Assembly: GCA_916610825.1 (NCBI GenBank)
Contig: OU744447.1
Location: forward strand, 2,468,146 to 2,532,145
Direction of reading: 5' to 3'
Source of the DNA: Haliclystus octoradiatus
Lineage: Eukaryota > Cnidaria > Staurozoa > Stauromedusae > Haliclystidae
Length of the DNA: 64,000 bases
Position numbers and translations under genes: made by a program. A model generated the notes under the pieces. The model saw only the letters and a program-made list of their open reading frames with translations, was not told the origin of the DNA and did no database searches. Positions 36,605 to 47,842 of the stretch are shown here, piece by piece; positions within the stretch are counted from its first letter, which is position 1, and each line of letters begins with the position of its first letter.

Positions 36605-37426
36605 TCATTTTTTTAACATTTCCCGTTGTGCATATGGTATCAGGCGTGCATTATAAATTGCATATGGTTTTGCATCATCTCTTAATTGGATAGACATAGG
36701 CTCGCAGTTAATTGCTTTTAATTCTCTTTCTGAGGAAAATACGTCCTTATATGTTTCCATCAAATTATTTTTGATTTGTAAAATTTCACTTTGCGTTGGA
36801 ATTTCTGGGTATTTTTCAGCATTGCAATGACAACCAGCAATGTTAAAATTAGATTCGCTCAATGGTTGAGGAAAGGTTGAGTGAACGATATTCAATTCTT
36901 TACAAGACATAAACGAAAGATAAAAATGATCAAGATTTTCACAAACAAATACATTGTCACTACATAATTTCCCTTGTAGTTTTATGTCTAGCTTGATAAA
37001 ACCTAACACTTTTACTTCAGAGCCGTCTATGCCAGAAATTAAATTGTTTGTTTTAGTTAACTTGTCAAATGGTATGTTCAAAGCTTTCATGTGTTGTACA
37101 GACATTACCGAGCCTTGTGCGCCAGTGTCGGCAATAACTTCGCACTTACCCAAATATTTAGTAGACCTGTGACAATAAATGTCAACATCTATTTTTGGAT
37201 CAGCTTGGCTCGTATTCGCAGAAATTGTAATCCCACTTTGTTTTATCGTTGTGTCGTCAGTACTAGTTGACTTCGAGCGGCATACCTTGGAAAAATGGTT
37301 TAATTTGTTGCAATTAGTACATGTCTTTCCTTTTGTAGGACATTCCTTTCCTTCATAATGGTGGTATCCACAATTAGAACATCTCTCTTTATTTGGCTTT
37401 TCTGTCTTTGGTCTTTCACTGTGCAA
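36605..37426 (-). pseudogene. Gypsy-B zinc knuckles, protease and RT N-terminus
   Basis: About 270 codons. Cys-rich knuckles (CSNCGYHHYEGKEC and CTNCNKLNHFSKVC) are followed by the protease site VIADTGAQGSVMS and its second-half strand (VKVLGFIKLDIKL). The RT entry follows (INCEPMSIQLRDDAKPYAIY). A break ends the frame at MLKK, before the RT core. Confidence 0.87.
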
Positions 37427-37970
37427 TTTATTTTGCTTTTCAGGTATGTTTGAATCTTTTGAATAATGGTAGCTAAGTCTAATGTATTATCATTATCTGT
37501 AATGTCCATAGAATACGCCATTTTTTCTATTAAAGACGGAGAACAGAAGCTTTTAAATGTTGCAACCTGTTGCCCACGGCTTTAGCGAGATATATCAACC
37601 ACTGTTGCATAATTATCCCAGGCTTTTCTCCATTGAATGAATTGTTGGTAATTTGTATCATTCTCCAACATTGGTGGTTTGCTGTTATTCTTGACCCAAG
37701 CGGAGGGCGTTGTCCTTGTGGCATTTCATTGATGTCTTCCTGCTGTACATTTTCCGTTTTCAGTGTTAAATGTTTGAGAAGAAAATTGAATTGTTGTTGC
37801 TGCTGGTACTGCCGTTGAACCATCATTTTCATTAAATTAGCAACGGAGTCAGCTTTTTCTTCAGCGTCGTCAGGGCTGCTGCCAAGCTGGATTTCTTCAA
37901 TCTGTCGACGGAGTTCCTGGTTCTCTATTTCCAAGTCCGCCTTCGTTGGTTTTGCCATGATATTAACCAC
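37300..37970 (-). pseudogene. Gypsy-B gag (frame-broken)
   Basis: It starts at an ATG about 110 nt inside the 5' LTR. The N-terminal part is coiled-coil-like (LEIENQELRRQIEEIQ) with a Gln run (RQYQQQQQFNFLLKHL). Breaks near 37690 and 37575 move it through other frames. The frame 37300-37521 continues toward the zinc knuckles. Confidence 0.75.
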
Positions 37971-38068
37971 CTATATATACTTTGCTATATATTCATAAAA
38001 GCTCTTCAATTTGTCACTAGTTAGACATATAAAACATATAAAATTCATTTAAATATATCGGTTTAAAA

Positions 38069-38082
38069 TAACAACTGCGCCA
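38069..38082 (-). promoter_or_regulatory. Gypsy-B primer-binding site
   Basis: TGGCGCAGTTGTT directly abuts the 5' LTR on the minus strand. It starts with the TGG that pairs with a tRNA CCA end. The tRNA species is not determined. Confidence 0.75.
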
Positions 38083-38180
38083 TGTTATGATCTCTCGTGA
38101 TCTCATTTTCAACTGACTTTCTTTAACATCAACAATCTACTTACATGTTATTCACAGCGTCATGCTGTTATATCATTACA
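38083..38180 (-). repeat. Gypsy-B 5' LTR
   Basis: 98 bp, partner of 33742-33839. TSD AAGAC follows at 38181. Confidence 0.9.
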
Positions 38181-38564
38181 AAGACAGTATTCTCTTGTAA
38201 AGTTTGGATTGATGTTACCATATTCACAAACGTTCAAACGTACGATGATACTTATTGTACGGCATTATTTAAACAACTGGCAAATAGTGTATGTCCAATA
38301 TTGGACCTTGTGTGATAAGACTTTCGCATCACGTTTTAGCAAACACAATTAAACAATTGACAATGCTGATTATCAGTGTATAATGAGGTGTGTGAACTTT
38401 GGAAGAAAACATGACACACACTACGCATTGAAACGATTTATGATTACTGAAGACATCTTAATCATTTCTTTCACAAAACAATAAAAACAATTAATTCATT
38501 TCACATCGATCGAGTCGATTGAAACGTATATAGAGAAAGCATGTTAAATGATAATGCATATTAA

Positions 38565-38698
38565 AGGCATAAAATTGACCAAAGCGCCTTGAAGGCTTGA
38601 AGTTGAAGATTGAATGTAACTTTTCAAGCTAAAAATAGTGATGTAAATCAAGGCATATCTGAAGACTAAGTGCTAAGGCCGCCTGCCGATTTTATGCA
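38565..38698. mobile_element. N2 MITE (intact copy)
   Basis: About 134 bp with ends GGCATAAAATTGACC and, in reverse complement, GCATAAAATCGGCAGG. It lies at the same place in R as the split copy in R4, and TTAA precedes it at 38561. Non-coding. Confidence 0.55.
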
Positions 38699-38971
38699 TG
38701 TAATGTAGCTATATCTACATGGGAAAACTTCATTTATGTGCTGGAAGGAAGCTAGAACACATAAATTATCACAAATTACAAATACTCCATCGATTTTCGA
38801 AATCTGAAACTATCCATAAAAAAGCACCTAAAGTATGATCTGATCCGAAAACCCAAAATATCAACACACATCTGACCCGATACGACCGGATCGAGTTCGG
38901 TTTGGATTCACAACTATTTACTGCAATATATATAAAACGTCTGATAATGTTATCATATGATGTGCCTATAG

Positions 38972-40142
38972 CAGGGGAGGATCCAGCCTAAAATGTGAGG
39001 TATGAATGAATTCTGTGGTAGAGGGGTGAAGCCGCGTCCATCTAGGGGGTGGGGGGACGTTTCCCCCGAAAATATTTGAAATTTAAAACCTCTTAGGATG
39101 TCTGTAGCATCGTTTTTGCATATCCAAATCGGACTCTCAAGTACCTACAAAGTATGGTCTATCTCATAGTTATTCCAAATTTACAGCGACAAAAATGTTG
39201 TAACCAAGAAAAACAAGTATATATTCATGTTAAATATATCAGCATTTGTAAGAAAATAGTAAATACAAATTTAAACAATGTACCCTGGAGAGAGAAGAAC
39301 ATTTGTCTTGTTTAATATTTCCAGAGTTTGGATAAGGATGTCTCGTAAATCATGATACCAAGATAAGTTTCCATCAAATTTGAGATGACCTTATGATTTT
39401 ATGAGTTTCCTCTCTGACTATGCAAACTGGAACTCTGAAAATTCACAAACTTCTACCAGCATCGTTCAAAAAATGACACCTTGAACTGATGTGAAATAAT
39501 CTCCTTGGACTATATATTTCCAAACTGCTTCAGTTTTATCTTGAGAAAGATAGCCATTTAAATTATTTTAACTTCCAACAATGATTATGAATTTAATCCT
39601 TCTCTAAGCTCCGTTTGTGATTAACTAAACTAAAGGAGGCTAGATGACGATGACTGATTCAAGGGTTTAAAAACAACAAAAAGAGAAAGGAAAGTACAAG
39701 CAGGACAGTAAGCAAGACAAACTTTGTTATTCACGGGTGCCGAGGGGGGCGAACTATGTCAGGAATGTGAAATAGAGCATTATCATTGGTTCATAGCTAA
39801 ATTCTTTGAAGGCTACGTCATCTGAGGGGAGCGAAATCAAAGCAATCTATTGGATGTTCTACTTCCGCGGTAGCGAAATCAGTGTCGTTGATTGGTCAAA
39901 TTATGTTGACTTCCTTCTAGTCTAGTGTCCAATCATACGATTATTACAATAATCGTACTGCTACTTCCAATCTGCTACGAAAAAATATGACGTACTCAGG
40001 ATGAAATTTCATTTACAAGTCGTTTTCTCAGTTATTGTTTTCATAAAGAATGAAAGCAAAACAATCGCCACGGCGCCATCAAACACTTTAAAAATCTGAC
40101 TGGTGCGCTTGTTCCTTTCTCACCCCCTTGGATCCACCACTG
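38972..40142. mobile_element. hAT-type non-autonomous DNA transposon
   Basis: An insertion in R6 absent from the other R copies. Ends are CAGGGGAGGATCCAGCC and, in reverse complement, CAGTGGTGGATCCAAGG, sharing the CAG-n-GG-n-GGATCCA pattern of hAT termini. It is flanked by an 8-bp duplication, GCCTATAG (38964-38971) and GCCTATAA (40143-40150), as hAT insertion makes. 1171 bp with no transposase frame. Confidence 0.8.
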
Positions 40143-42178
40143 GCCTATAAATGTGCCTGTATATTCAGATCTTAGCAATCTCAGCAAGTAGGCTTGTGAT
40201 TTTAATGGAAGCCTATCAGAATAGTAAGACTTCTGTGAAAATAGAATAATATAAGTAAAAAAAGATGTGAAAAATGAGCCTCATAGTGCTTCTTGTAGCA
40301 AATTTTCAAGAATGGGAGCATCAAACATTCTTTTAAAATGAAATAAAATTGTAGAATAATCGGTATTGATTCTATGTTAGATCTTGTTGTCAATATTTCT
40401 ACGCGCTAATATAATAACTTACAGATGTAGAATGAAAGATTAGACGATTATGAAGAAATTGGTTGTTTTGATAGTAAAACGAGATTCGTGATATGCATAT
40501 TTATTCGGAAATTCTTGATATGGACGCGATGATTTATAGAGTGGAAATGTTCAATGCAGCTTAAAGATGTAAATACCATAGCCGATGGTAATATTTAAAT
40601 GTTCATGTTATGATTTCTGATGGAAAGGATTTACTTATATAGAAAGTGAATCTAATTTACCTTGCATTTATCCGCAATATGAAATGATCGTTCTTTGTCA
40701 GAATTATTTCGAATAAAAGATAATTTACTATTTATCCTTATCGGGTTTACATTCTCTTTCGATAATATATGGTTGTTAACTTATTATTGATTAACTCAGA
40801 GAACCCGCTATTTTGTATATAAATGTTGTTCGGATATTATGCCGCTCGTATAGTTTTTATTTGGATCTCATCTTCTTTCATATTTGGATCTCATTTGGAA
40901 AATGGTAAATTATATTTTAATAAATAATGTTTGCTATGATCGATTATTACATGCAACGTTTTGGATTTTTATTTTTGTAACACAGGGTTTGCTACACTCA
41001 GAAATGCGGTATTAACTATTGAAAAATATTTTTGAATTATGTTTTTGTGTTTTTAAAGTTGTAAGCCTTTTTTGAACGCTGAAAATATTAAAATTATTAT
41101 TATTTATCAAAAATCATACGCTCAATTCAATCTAACCTTGTTGAGTTTGACATATCCGAATTTGACTTTATTAAATGTTGATAAACGATAAGAACAAGAC
41201 ACCGCTATTATCATTCTCGAAACTGTAGTAGCATACTGTGTCTTATTCTTATGGAATATCAACAAAATAAAATATAAATTCTGATCGATTTCTACAAATC
41301 CTTCGTTAATTATGGAAGCAAAATCTGGAAATAACAGCATGCCTGCTCATAGCCAAATGATTCGTAGTTCTATATTAAAGAATAAATCAAAGAAATACTT
41401 CTGTTCAATGCCTTGCTTATTTCTGAACTCTGTAATTTTAGATGTTAGACAGATAATCTTTTCGAACTTTGAATATTTTTTCGAATTAGTCGAACGCCAA
41501 CTTCATTTTGAAATTTCTTGCAAGTTAATTTGTTTTTATGCCCGTTTGTATCTTTATTTTAAGAAACGTAATGAACTGCATTTTGTTTCATTAATAAATT
41601 AAATTAAGATATAAAGTCTCTTTAATTTTCATAGCGTTTGTGCCGCGCTATATGTATTGCTGATATCAACACTACATGAAATAGGTCTACGATTCTTTGA
41701 TTTCAAAACATATTTTGTCTGGTCTAGTTCTACTGGTAATTCAATTTAATTCAGTATTTCGTATTGTTTCAATTATCATGAAACTGATTCAGTTTTACGT
41801 TTCACGTGTTCAAGTCATTTCCACGCAGCTTTTAAATTCAAAGCGAGATGATTTTGGTCTGGAGATTTCAATTTGAATTAGATTTGGCTGTCCGCTAGAT
41901 TATCAACTTATCAAACGTTTCAAATCTCTACATTTTTCAATACAATGATATCAAGTAAAATATCAGATGAGGTATATTATTTTAAAACAACGTCACAGAC
42001 TCAAACTTTTCATACAACAAATGTGTTACCGTACACGGTTAACTCGATACAAAAGTTTGCATAATTTCCCGATAACGGATTATCTGTATCACATCGGAGG
42101 TAAGACGAACATGATTCGCGGACAGACACAAAAATATCGAAATATAGTGATATATAATCAGACAGTATTATATATATA

Positions 42179-45100
42179 CTAGCAATGAGTGTGGTCCATT
42201 ATGGACCTTCTATGATAAAACTTTCAGATCACTTATAATTAAACAATTGACTAAGCTGACTATTGCTGTATAATACGGAGTCTGAACTCTGGAGGAGAAC
42301 ATGAGACACAATACGCATTGAAACGATTTAGCATTAATCGATACATCTTAATCATTCCTTTAATAAAAATTTAATTTATTTCACATCAACTGAGTCGATT
42401 GAAATGTATAATTTAATGTAGCTTTGTCTACATAGAAAAACTTTATTTTATGTGCTGAAAGGAGGCCAGAACACATTAATTATTATAAATTACAAATACT
42501 CAGTCAAATTTCGAAATCTGAAAATATCCATAAAAAATCACTTCAAATCCGATCCGATCCGAAGATCTAAAATATTAACCCGAATCTGACCCGATACGAT
42601 CGGATCGCGTTCGGTTCGGATTCATAAATCTTTATTGCAATATATACAACACTAATGTGGTGTTCACAAAATAACGCCGTCAAAGTGTGGCTAGTGAAAC
42701 TCGTGGCATTGCATGCGATAGATTCAATATTAAATTAATTTAGCTTCAACAAGACACATGGGTGACTAATTTCTGTTATTAACATGATCAAACGATATCT
42801 TTTGTTAATTAAAAATGATTTACTGCTTCATATTAAAAAAGAAAAGAAAAATCGTTGATAAAAGGTTGCCGAATGGCGGATTTGAACTGACGACAATGAA
42901 ATTATTATACCAGAGCATTAACCAATCAGCCACTGCGTTACTTACTGATATCAGCGCTTTGACTGACATTATCAACAAACCTACAGCTTCGACAACGTAT
43001 TATTGAACAAGGCCGACCCACGCGCGTGTATTGAATTTCAAATTATATATATAATCTGAAAATATTATGATATGATACTATATGACCCTATATATTTTTG
43101 ATCTTTGCAATCTCAGCAAGTATGCCTGTGATTTTCATGGCAGTCTATCAAAATACTAAGAGTTCGTTGAAATTAAAATTTTATAAGTAAAAAAAAGATC
43201 TGAAAAGTTGACCTCATAGTGGTTATTGTTATCAAATTTTCCAGAATAATAGCATCAACATTCTTTTAAAAGGAAATTAAATTCTATAATAAATCGCTAT
43301 ACTAATTCGATATTGATATTATGTTACATCTTGTCGTCAATATTTCTACGCGCTATTTATAATACATTAAAGATGTCGAATGAAAGGAAAGATGATTATG
43401 AATAAATTAATTATTTTGATAGAAAAACGAAAACAACTCATTTTGACAGATTCGTGATATGCTTAATTTATTCAGAATTTATTGAAACGGACGCGATGGT
43501 TTATAGAGTCGAAATGTTTAGTGCAGCATCAAAGATATAAAATACCACAGCCGATGGTAATATTTAAATGCTCATGTTATGATGTCTGACGAAAAGGATA
43601 ATTTACTAAGAAAATGAATCTACTTTGCCATGCATTTGATCACGATATGAAATGATCATTTTTGTCAGAATTAATTCGAATAAAAAACAATTTATATTTT
43701 ATTCTTATCGGGCTTACATTCTCCTTCGATAAAATATGGTTGTTAACTTATTATTGATTGGTGTATTAACTCAGAGAACCTGCTATTATGTATTTAATTG
43801 TTGTTCGGAGATCATGCCGCTCGTATAGTTTTTATTTGGATCTCATTTGGAAAATGGTAAGTTGTATTTTAATAAATATTGTTTGCTATGATCGATTATT
43901 TCATGCAACCTTTTCGCTTTTTAATTTTGTAACACAAGGTTTGTTACACGCAACCAAACTGTATTAACTATTGAAAAATGATTTTGAATTATGCTTTTCT
44001 GTTTTTAAAGTTGAAATCCATTTTTGAAAGTTGAAAATATTATAATTATTATTATTTATCACAAGTCATACGCTCAATTCAATTTAACTTTGTTGAATTT
44101 GATATACCTGAAATTAACTTTATTAAATGTTGATCAACGATAATAACAAGACACCGGTATTTTTTTCTCGAAACTGTAGTAACATACTGTGTCTTATTCT
44201 TATAGCAAGTCAACAAAATGAATTTTAATTTTAATCGATGCCTATAATTCCTTCGTTAATTATGGAAGCAAAATCTGAAAATAAATGCCTTGCTGCTTAA
44301 AACCAAATGATTCGTTTTTTTATATTAAATAATAAATTATAGAAATACTTTTGTGCAATGCCTTGATTAATTCTAAACTCTATAATTTTATACTGTAGAC
44401 AGATAATCTATTCGAACTTTGAATATTTTTCGAATTAGTCGAACGCCAACGTCATTTTGAAAATTCTTGCAAGTTAATTTGTTTTTATGCCCCGCGATAG
44501 ATTATTCATTTCAAAACAGATTGTTTGCTCAGTGTTCTCACAAATTATATATCAAAATATCCATTTTAAAAGTGAAATGTTTTGTATCTCAATTTTGGAA
44601 AAGTAATGCCAACGGCATTTTGTTTCATTAATAGATTAAAGACCTAAAGTCTCTTTAATTTTCATAGGGTTTGTGCAGCGCTATATGTATTGCTGATATC
44701 AACACTATACATGAAATAGGTCTACGTTTCTTTGATTTCAAAACATATTTTGTTTGGCCTAGCTATACTGGTAATTCAATGTAATTCAGTATTTCGTATT
44801 GTTTTAATTATCATAAAACTGATTGAGTTTCAAGTTTCACTTGCTCAAACAATTTACACGCAGCTTTTAAATTCAAAGCAAAATATTTTTGTTCTGGGGA
44901 TTTCAATTTGAATTCGATTTGGCTGCCCGCTAGATTATCGACCTATGAAATTTTTCAAAATCTCTGAATTTTTTAATACAATGATATCAAATAAAATATC
45001 AGATGAAGTATATTATTTTAAAACAACGTCATAGACCCATACTTTTCATACAAAAAATGTGTTACTTTACACGGTTATCTCAACACAAATGTTTGCATAA

Positions 45101-45216
45101 TTTCCCGACAACGGATTATCCGTATTATTTCGCCAGTAAGACGTACATAAGTCGCGGACAGACACAGAAATATCGAAATATCGAAATACAGTGATATATA
45201 ACCAGACAATATTGTT
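42179..45216 (-). mobile_element. R7: near full-length Helitron-like unit
   Basis: About 3.04 kb, CTAG at 42179-42182, with an intact terminal palindrome GGTCCATTATGGACC. It carries all R landmarks (gatccgatccgaagatc near 42550, tRNA-like segment 42866-42942, end motif gtcgcggacagacac near 45150). With R1 and R2 it defines the family's full length. No uninserted R copy contains a coding frame. Confidence 0.65.
42866..42942 (-). ncRNA. tRNA-like segment inside R7
   Basis: Same A-box-like (GGCTGATTGGTTAATGC) and B-box-like (CAGTTCAAATCC) module as in R1-R3. Confidence 0.45.
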
Positions 45217-46145
45217 AGTATAAGTAGATGGTAGTGCAATGTCTTCATATTTATAAATGTCTTTCCGGTTGAATCGACTAATCGATTCAACATCGTGGGA
45301 ATATTTGAACTAGAAACACTATCTTCCTGCGTGAAAATAGGAAAGCTTGTTCAACGTTAGGCTTATTTAAAATAATTTTGTTTAGAAATTGTTTGCTTCC
45401 CGTCTGTGGTTAAAATCATAACTATCTGGTTCTATTTCTTATCATATATCCATTAGATGTCAATAAATATTGTTTGCTGGATTATTTGTCATGAAACTTG
45501 TCGAAATGATTTGTATGTATTGCTTTGATTTACTTCAGCTCTTTATCATTATAAACAGTGCGCTGCTACCCGATGGGTAGGGTGATTCGATATTTTTTGA
45601 ACATGTATGTACCATTTTCAGAAATCTATCAAGACTATAATCTATAGAAATAGTGGAGAACTGAAAGAAATTTCAAAGATGCAGCATGATACTTTTAAAT
45701 TTCATATTTTGAAAGTCAATTGAGAAAAAAGTGGATCTCACTCCATAGCCATTAAAGGGAAACGCCCAGTCCTGTGTGTGTATGCGTGCTTTTTTAGTTG
45801 AATTCGTTACCAAAATGAGCGTTTGCAGCTCGTTTTACATTTTTGATACGAATATTAAATAAGAATAGTAACAATAAGTAATAATATTTACAACAGCAAA
45901 CTATAATCATATTAGTAATAACAATAGTGATTATAATGAGCAAAATATTGAAGAAGAAAAATGAAGAAATTATATATAATAGTGGGTATAATAATAGTAT
46001 AATAATAATATAATAATGTCAATAATAGTAATGTAGATATTTTATTTTTAAGAATTAGGAATGTTAGTTGGTTGAGTATATATTATATGTAGTTCATATA
46101 TTGTGCAGATGATTTTGAGTATTTTTTAACGGCTGCGAATATTCA
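45217..46145. other. Intronic sequence with AT-rich simple repeats
   Basis: Mostly unassigned. 45850-46030 is a cryptic (TAA/ATA)n tract with many interruptions. No gene seen. Confidence 0.55.
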
Positions 46146-46330
46146 TCAGATGGCACCTCTTTTCCATCCCAAAGTTGTGACGTATTCTGATAATGTTCCT
46201 TTCAAAATTTGAATACTATTTTTCAGTATTGTATGTGATATAAAATGCCACATCCTTGTCCCAACTACCACAAATGACCATCTTAGTAGGGCTGTTTGGC
46301 ATCGAGGAGAGGTAAGGTTTTTTGGATGAT
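46146..46330 (-). pseudogene. LINE ORF2 C-terminal fragment
   Basis: The minus frame reads RCQTALLRWSFVVVGTRMWH, then FISHTILKNSIQILKGTLSE and stops. The RSFVVVG-x-R-x-W pattern followed by a short S-IQ-FK-like helix is typical of the last residues of CR1/Jockey-type LINE proteins. It is severely 5'-truncated. Clade not assigned. Confidence 0.5.
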
Positions 46331-46431
46331 CGGATGATGTATATTTGGTAATATATATTTTGAAGAGGGTGAATATCAAGTTTGTGATTTCAGTTTTGAG
46401 TGTTTTTAATATCGAAATATCGAAATATGGA

Positions 46432-46502
46432 AATATTGTGATATATAAACAGACAGTATCTATTTATATTAATAATACTGTCTGTTTATATATCACAATA
46501 TT
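46432..46502. repeat. 28-bp palindrome at head-to-head R junction
   Basis: The arms 46432-46459 and 46475-46502 are perfect reverse complements, separated by 15 nt. The left arm is the distal tip of a plus-oriented R fragment. The right arm begins the inverted copy R8. Confidence 0.85.
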
Positions 46503-46990
46503 TCTATATTTCTATATTTCTATATTTCCATATTTCCATATTTCTGTGTCTGTCCGCGACTTAGTACGTCTTACTGGCGAAATAATACGGATACTCCCTT
46601 GTCGGGAAATTATGCAAACATTTGTATCGAGATAACCGTGTACAGTAACAAATTTGTTGTATGAAAAGTATGGGTCTATGACGTTGTTTTAAAATAATAT
46701 ACTTCATCTGATATTTTATTAGATATCATTGTATTAAAAAATTCAGAGATTTTGAAATTTCATAGGTCGATAATCTAGCGGGCAGCCAAATCGAAATCAA
46801 ATTGAAATCTCCAGAACAAAAAATATTTTGCAAATGAATCTCGAAACTGAATCAGTTTCATGATAATTAAGACAATACCAAATACTGAATTACATTGAAT
46901 TACCAGTATAACTAGGCCAAACAAAATATGTTTCGAAATCAAAGAATCGTAGACCTATTTCATGTAGTGTTGATATCAGCAATACATATA

Positions 46991-47360
46991 ACGTGGCATG
47001 ATTAGCTCAGTTGGCAGAGCAACCGAACTTCAGATCGTATCATATCTGATCGACTGTGGTTCAAATCCCCCTCCGGTCAACTCAGCCTTGATTTTATCTG
47101 AAACATCAAATGAGTACCATCTAAGGATGGCGGATGGAATGGTTCAGAAGGAATTGCATAGTGAGTAGCTGCAGCGCATTGTTGGGCATTGAAAATCAAG
47201 GCCTATCTGCCATGAAATCTGTTGAAATTGATCTGCACTGTCGCGGCTGAGATCTAAGGAGCGTTTAACATCATTGCTCTTAGCGAAAAGAGCCACTCCT
47301 CTAGAATTAGAGGAGTGGTACGGGTGCCTTCGGTAGAGCGACACCGTCCACATTATTTAT
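46991..47360 (+). mobile_element. SINE-1: tRNA-derived SINE with terminal hairpin
   Basis: 370-bp insertion in R8 with a 4-bp TATA duplication (46987-46990 and 47361-47364). The head (46993-47068) has an A box (TAGCTCAGTTGG, 47003-47014) and a B box (GGTTCAAATCC, 47058-47068). The body is shared with the copy at 27811-28046. Near the 3' end lies a perfect 11-bp hairpin CCACTCCTCTA-gaat-TAGAGGAGTGG (47293-47318). The tail lacks poly-A. Pol III transcription is expected from the internal boxes. The LINE partner is unknown. Confidence 0.8.
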
Positions 47361-47442
47361 TATAGCGCGGCACAAACGATATGAAAATTAAAGAGACTTT
47401 AGGTCTTCAACTTATTAATGAAACAAAATGCCGTTCAATATT

Positions 47443-47596
47443 TGTTAAATATCTATTATTCAAACGGTTATTAAATAATATTAAGTATAAGATACAGAAA
47501 AGACAACGTTGTATTCGCCAGGCGTACCTGAACTGAACTGACAATAATATTGGCTTGATTACGAGGCTACAATTATTGATGACGTCATACATGACG
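47443..47596 (-). repeat. Gypsy-C 3' LTR
   Basis: 154 bp, about ten differences from the partner. The minus-strand terminal TG is CG on this copy. Confidence 0.88.
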
Positions 47597-47842
47597 TTCC
47601 TCTATCATAGGATTAGTGTCAATAAAATAAAATAAAAAAGAAATACATGTAGTGTTATTTTACTCACGGCTATATATGTGACCGTGTAATTATTTAATCA
47701 GTGTAAATATAACATTATGTAATTTGAATTACAATACAGTGATCTAATTGCTATTTTGTATGAATCATTAATTGTATCTTAAATTACAATTATGAGAACC
47801 CATAATATAATGGAACTTTTCTCTTTCTCCCAGTGGTTTATT

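Larger units (their letters stand above)
33742..38180 (-). mobile_element. Gypsy-B: full-length but decayed Ty3/Gypsy element
   Basis: Two 98-bp LTRs (33742-33839 and 38083-38180) are flanked by a perfect 5-bp duplication AAGAC (33737-33741 and 38181-38185). Internal order on the minus strand is gag, zinc knuckles, protease, RT, RNase H, integrase. A primer site TGGCGCAGTTGTT follows the 5' LTR with no gap, and a purine tract TTGGGGAGG precedes the 3' LTR. At least four frame breaks and two in-frame TAA codons disable it. 98-bp LTRs are short for the superfamily. Confidence 0.93.
38277..42178 (-). mobile_element. R6: oldest Helitron-like copy, with two nested insertions
   Basis: Clearly R-related along its length but more diverged than R1-R3 and R7. 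The terminus is eroded to CTGG (38277-38280), yet a perfect palindrome GTCCAATATTGGAC is kept (38293-38306). It contains the N2 MITE (38565-38698) and a hAT-type element (38972-40142). It is directly followed by R7, so the pair is another head-to-tail array. Confidence 0.6.

Noticed and set aside
41312..41602. 96-codon plus-strand frame within R6
   Set aside because: The equivalent region in R1, R2, R3 and R7 has stops, so it is a chance opening in a non-coding repeat.
46993..47068. Functional tRNA gene at the SINE head
   Set aside because: It is continuous with a SINE body and bounded by a target duplication. The acceptor strands do not pair cleanly.
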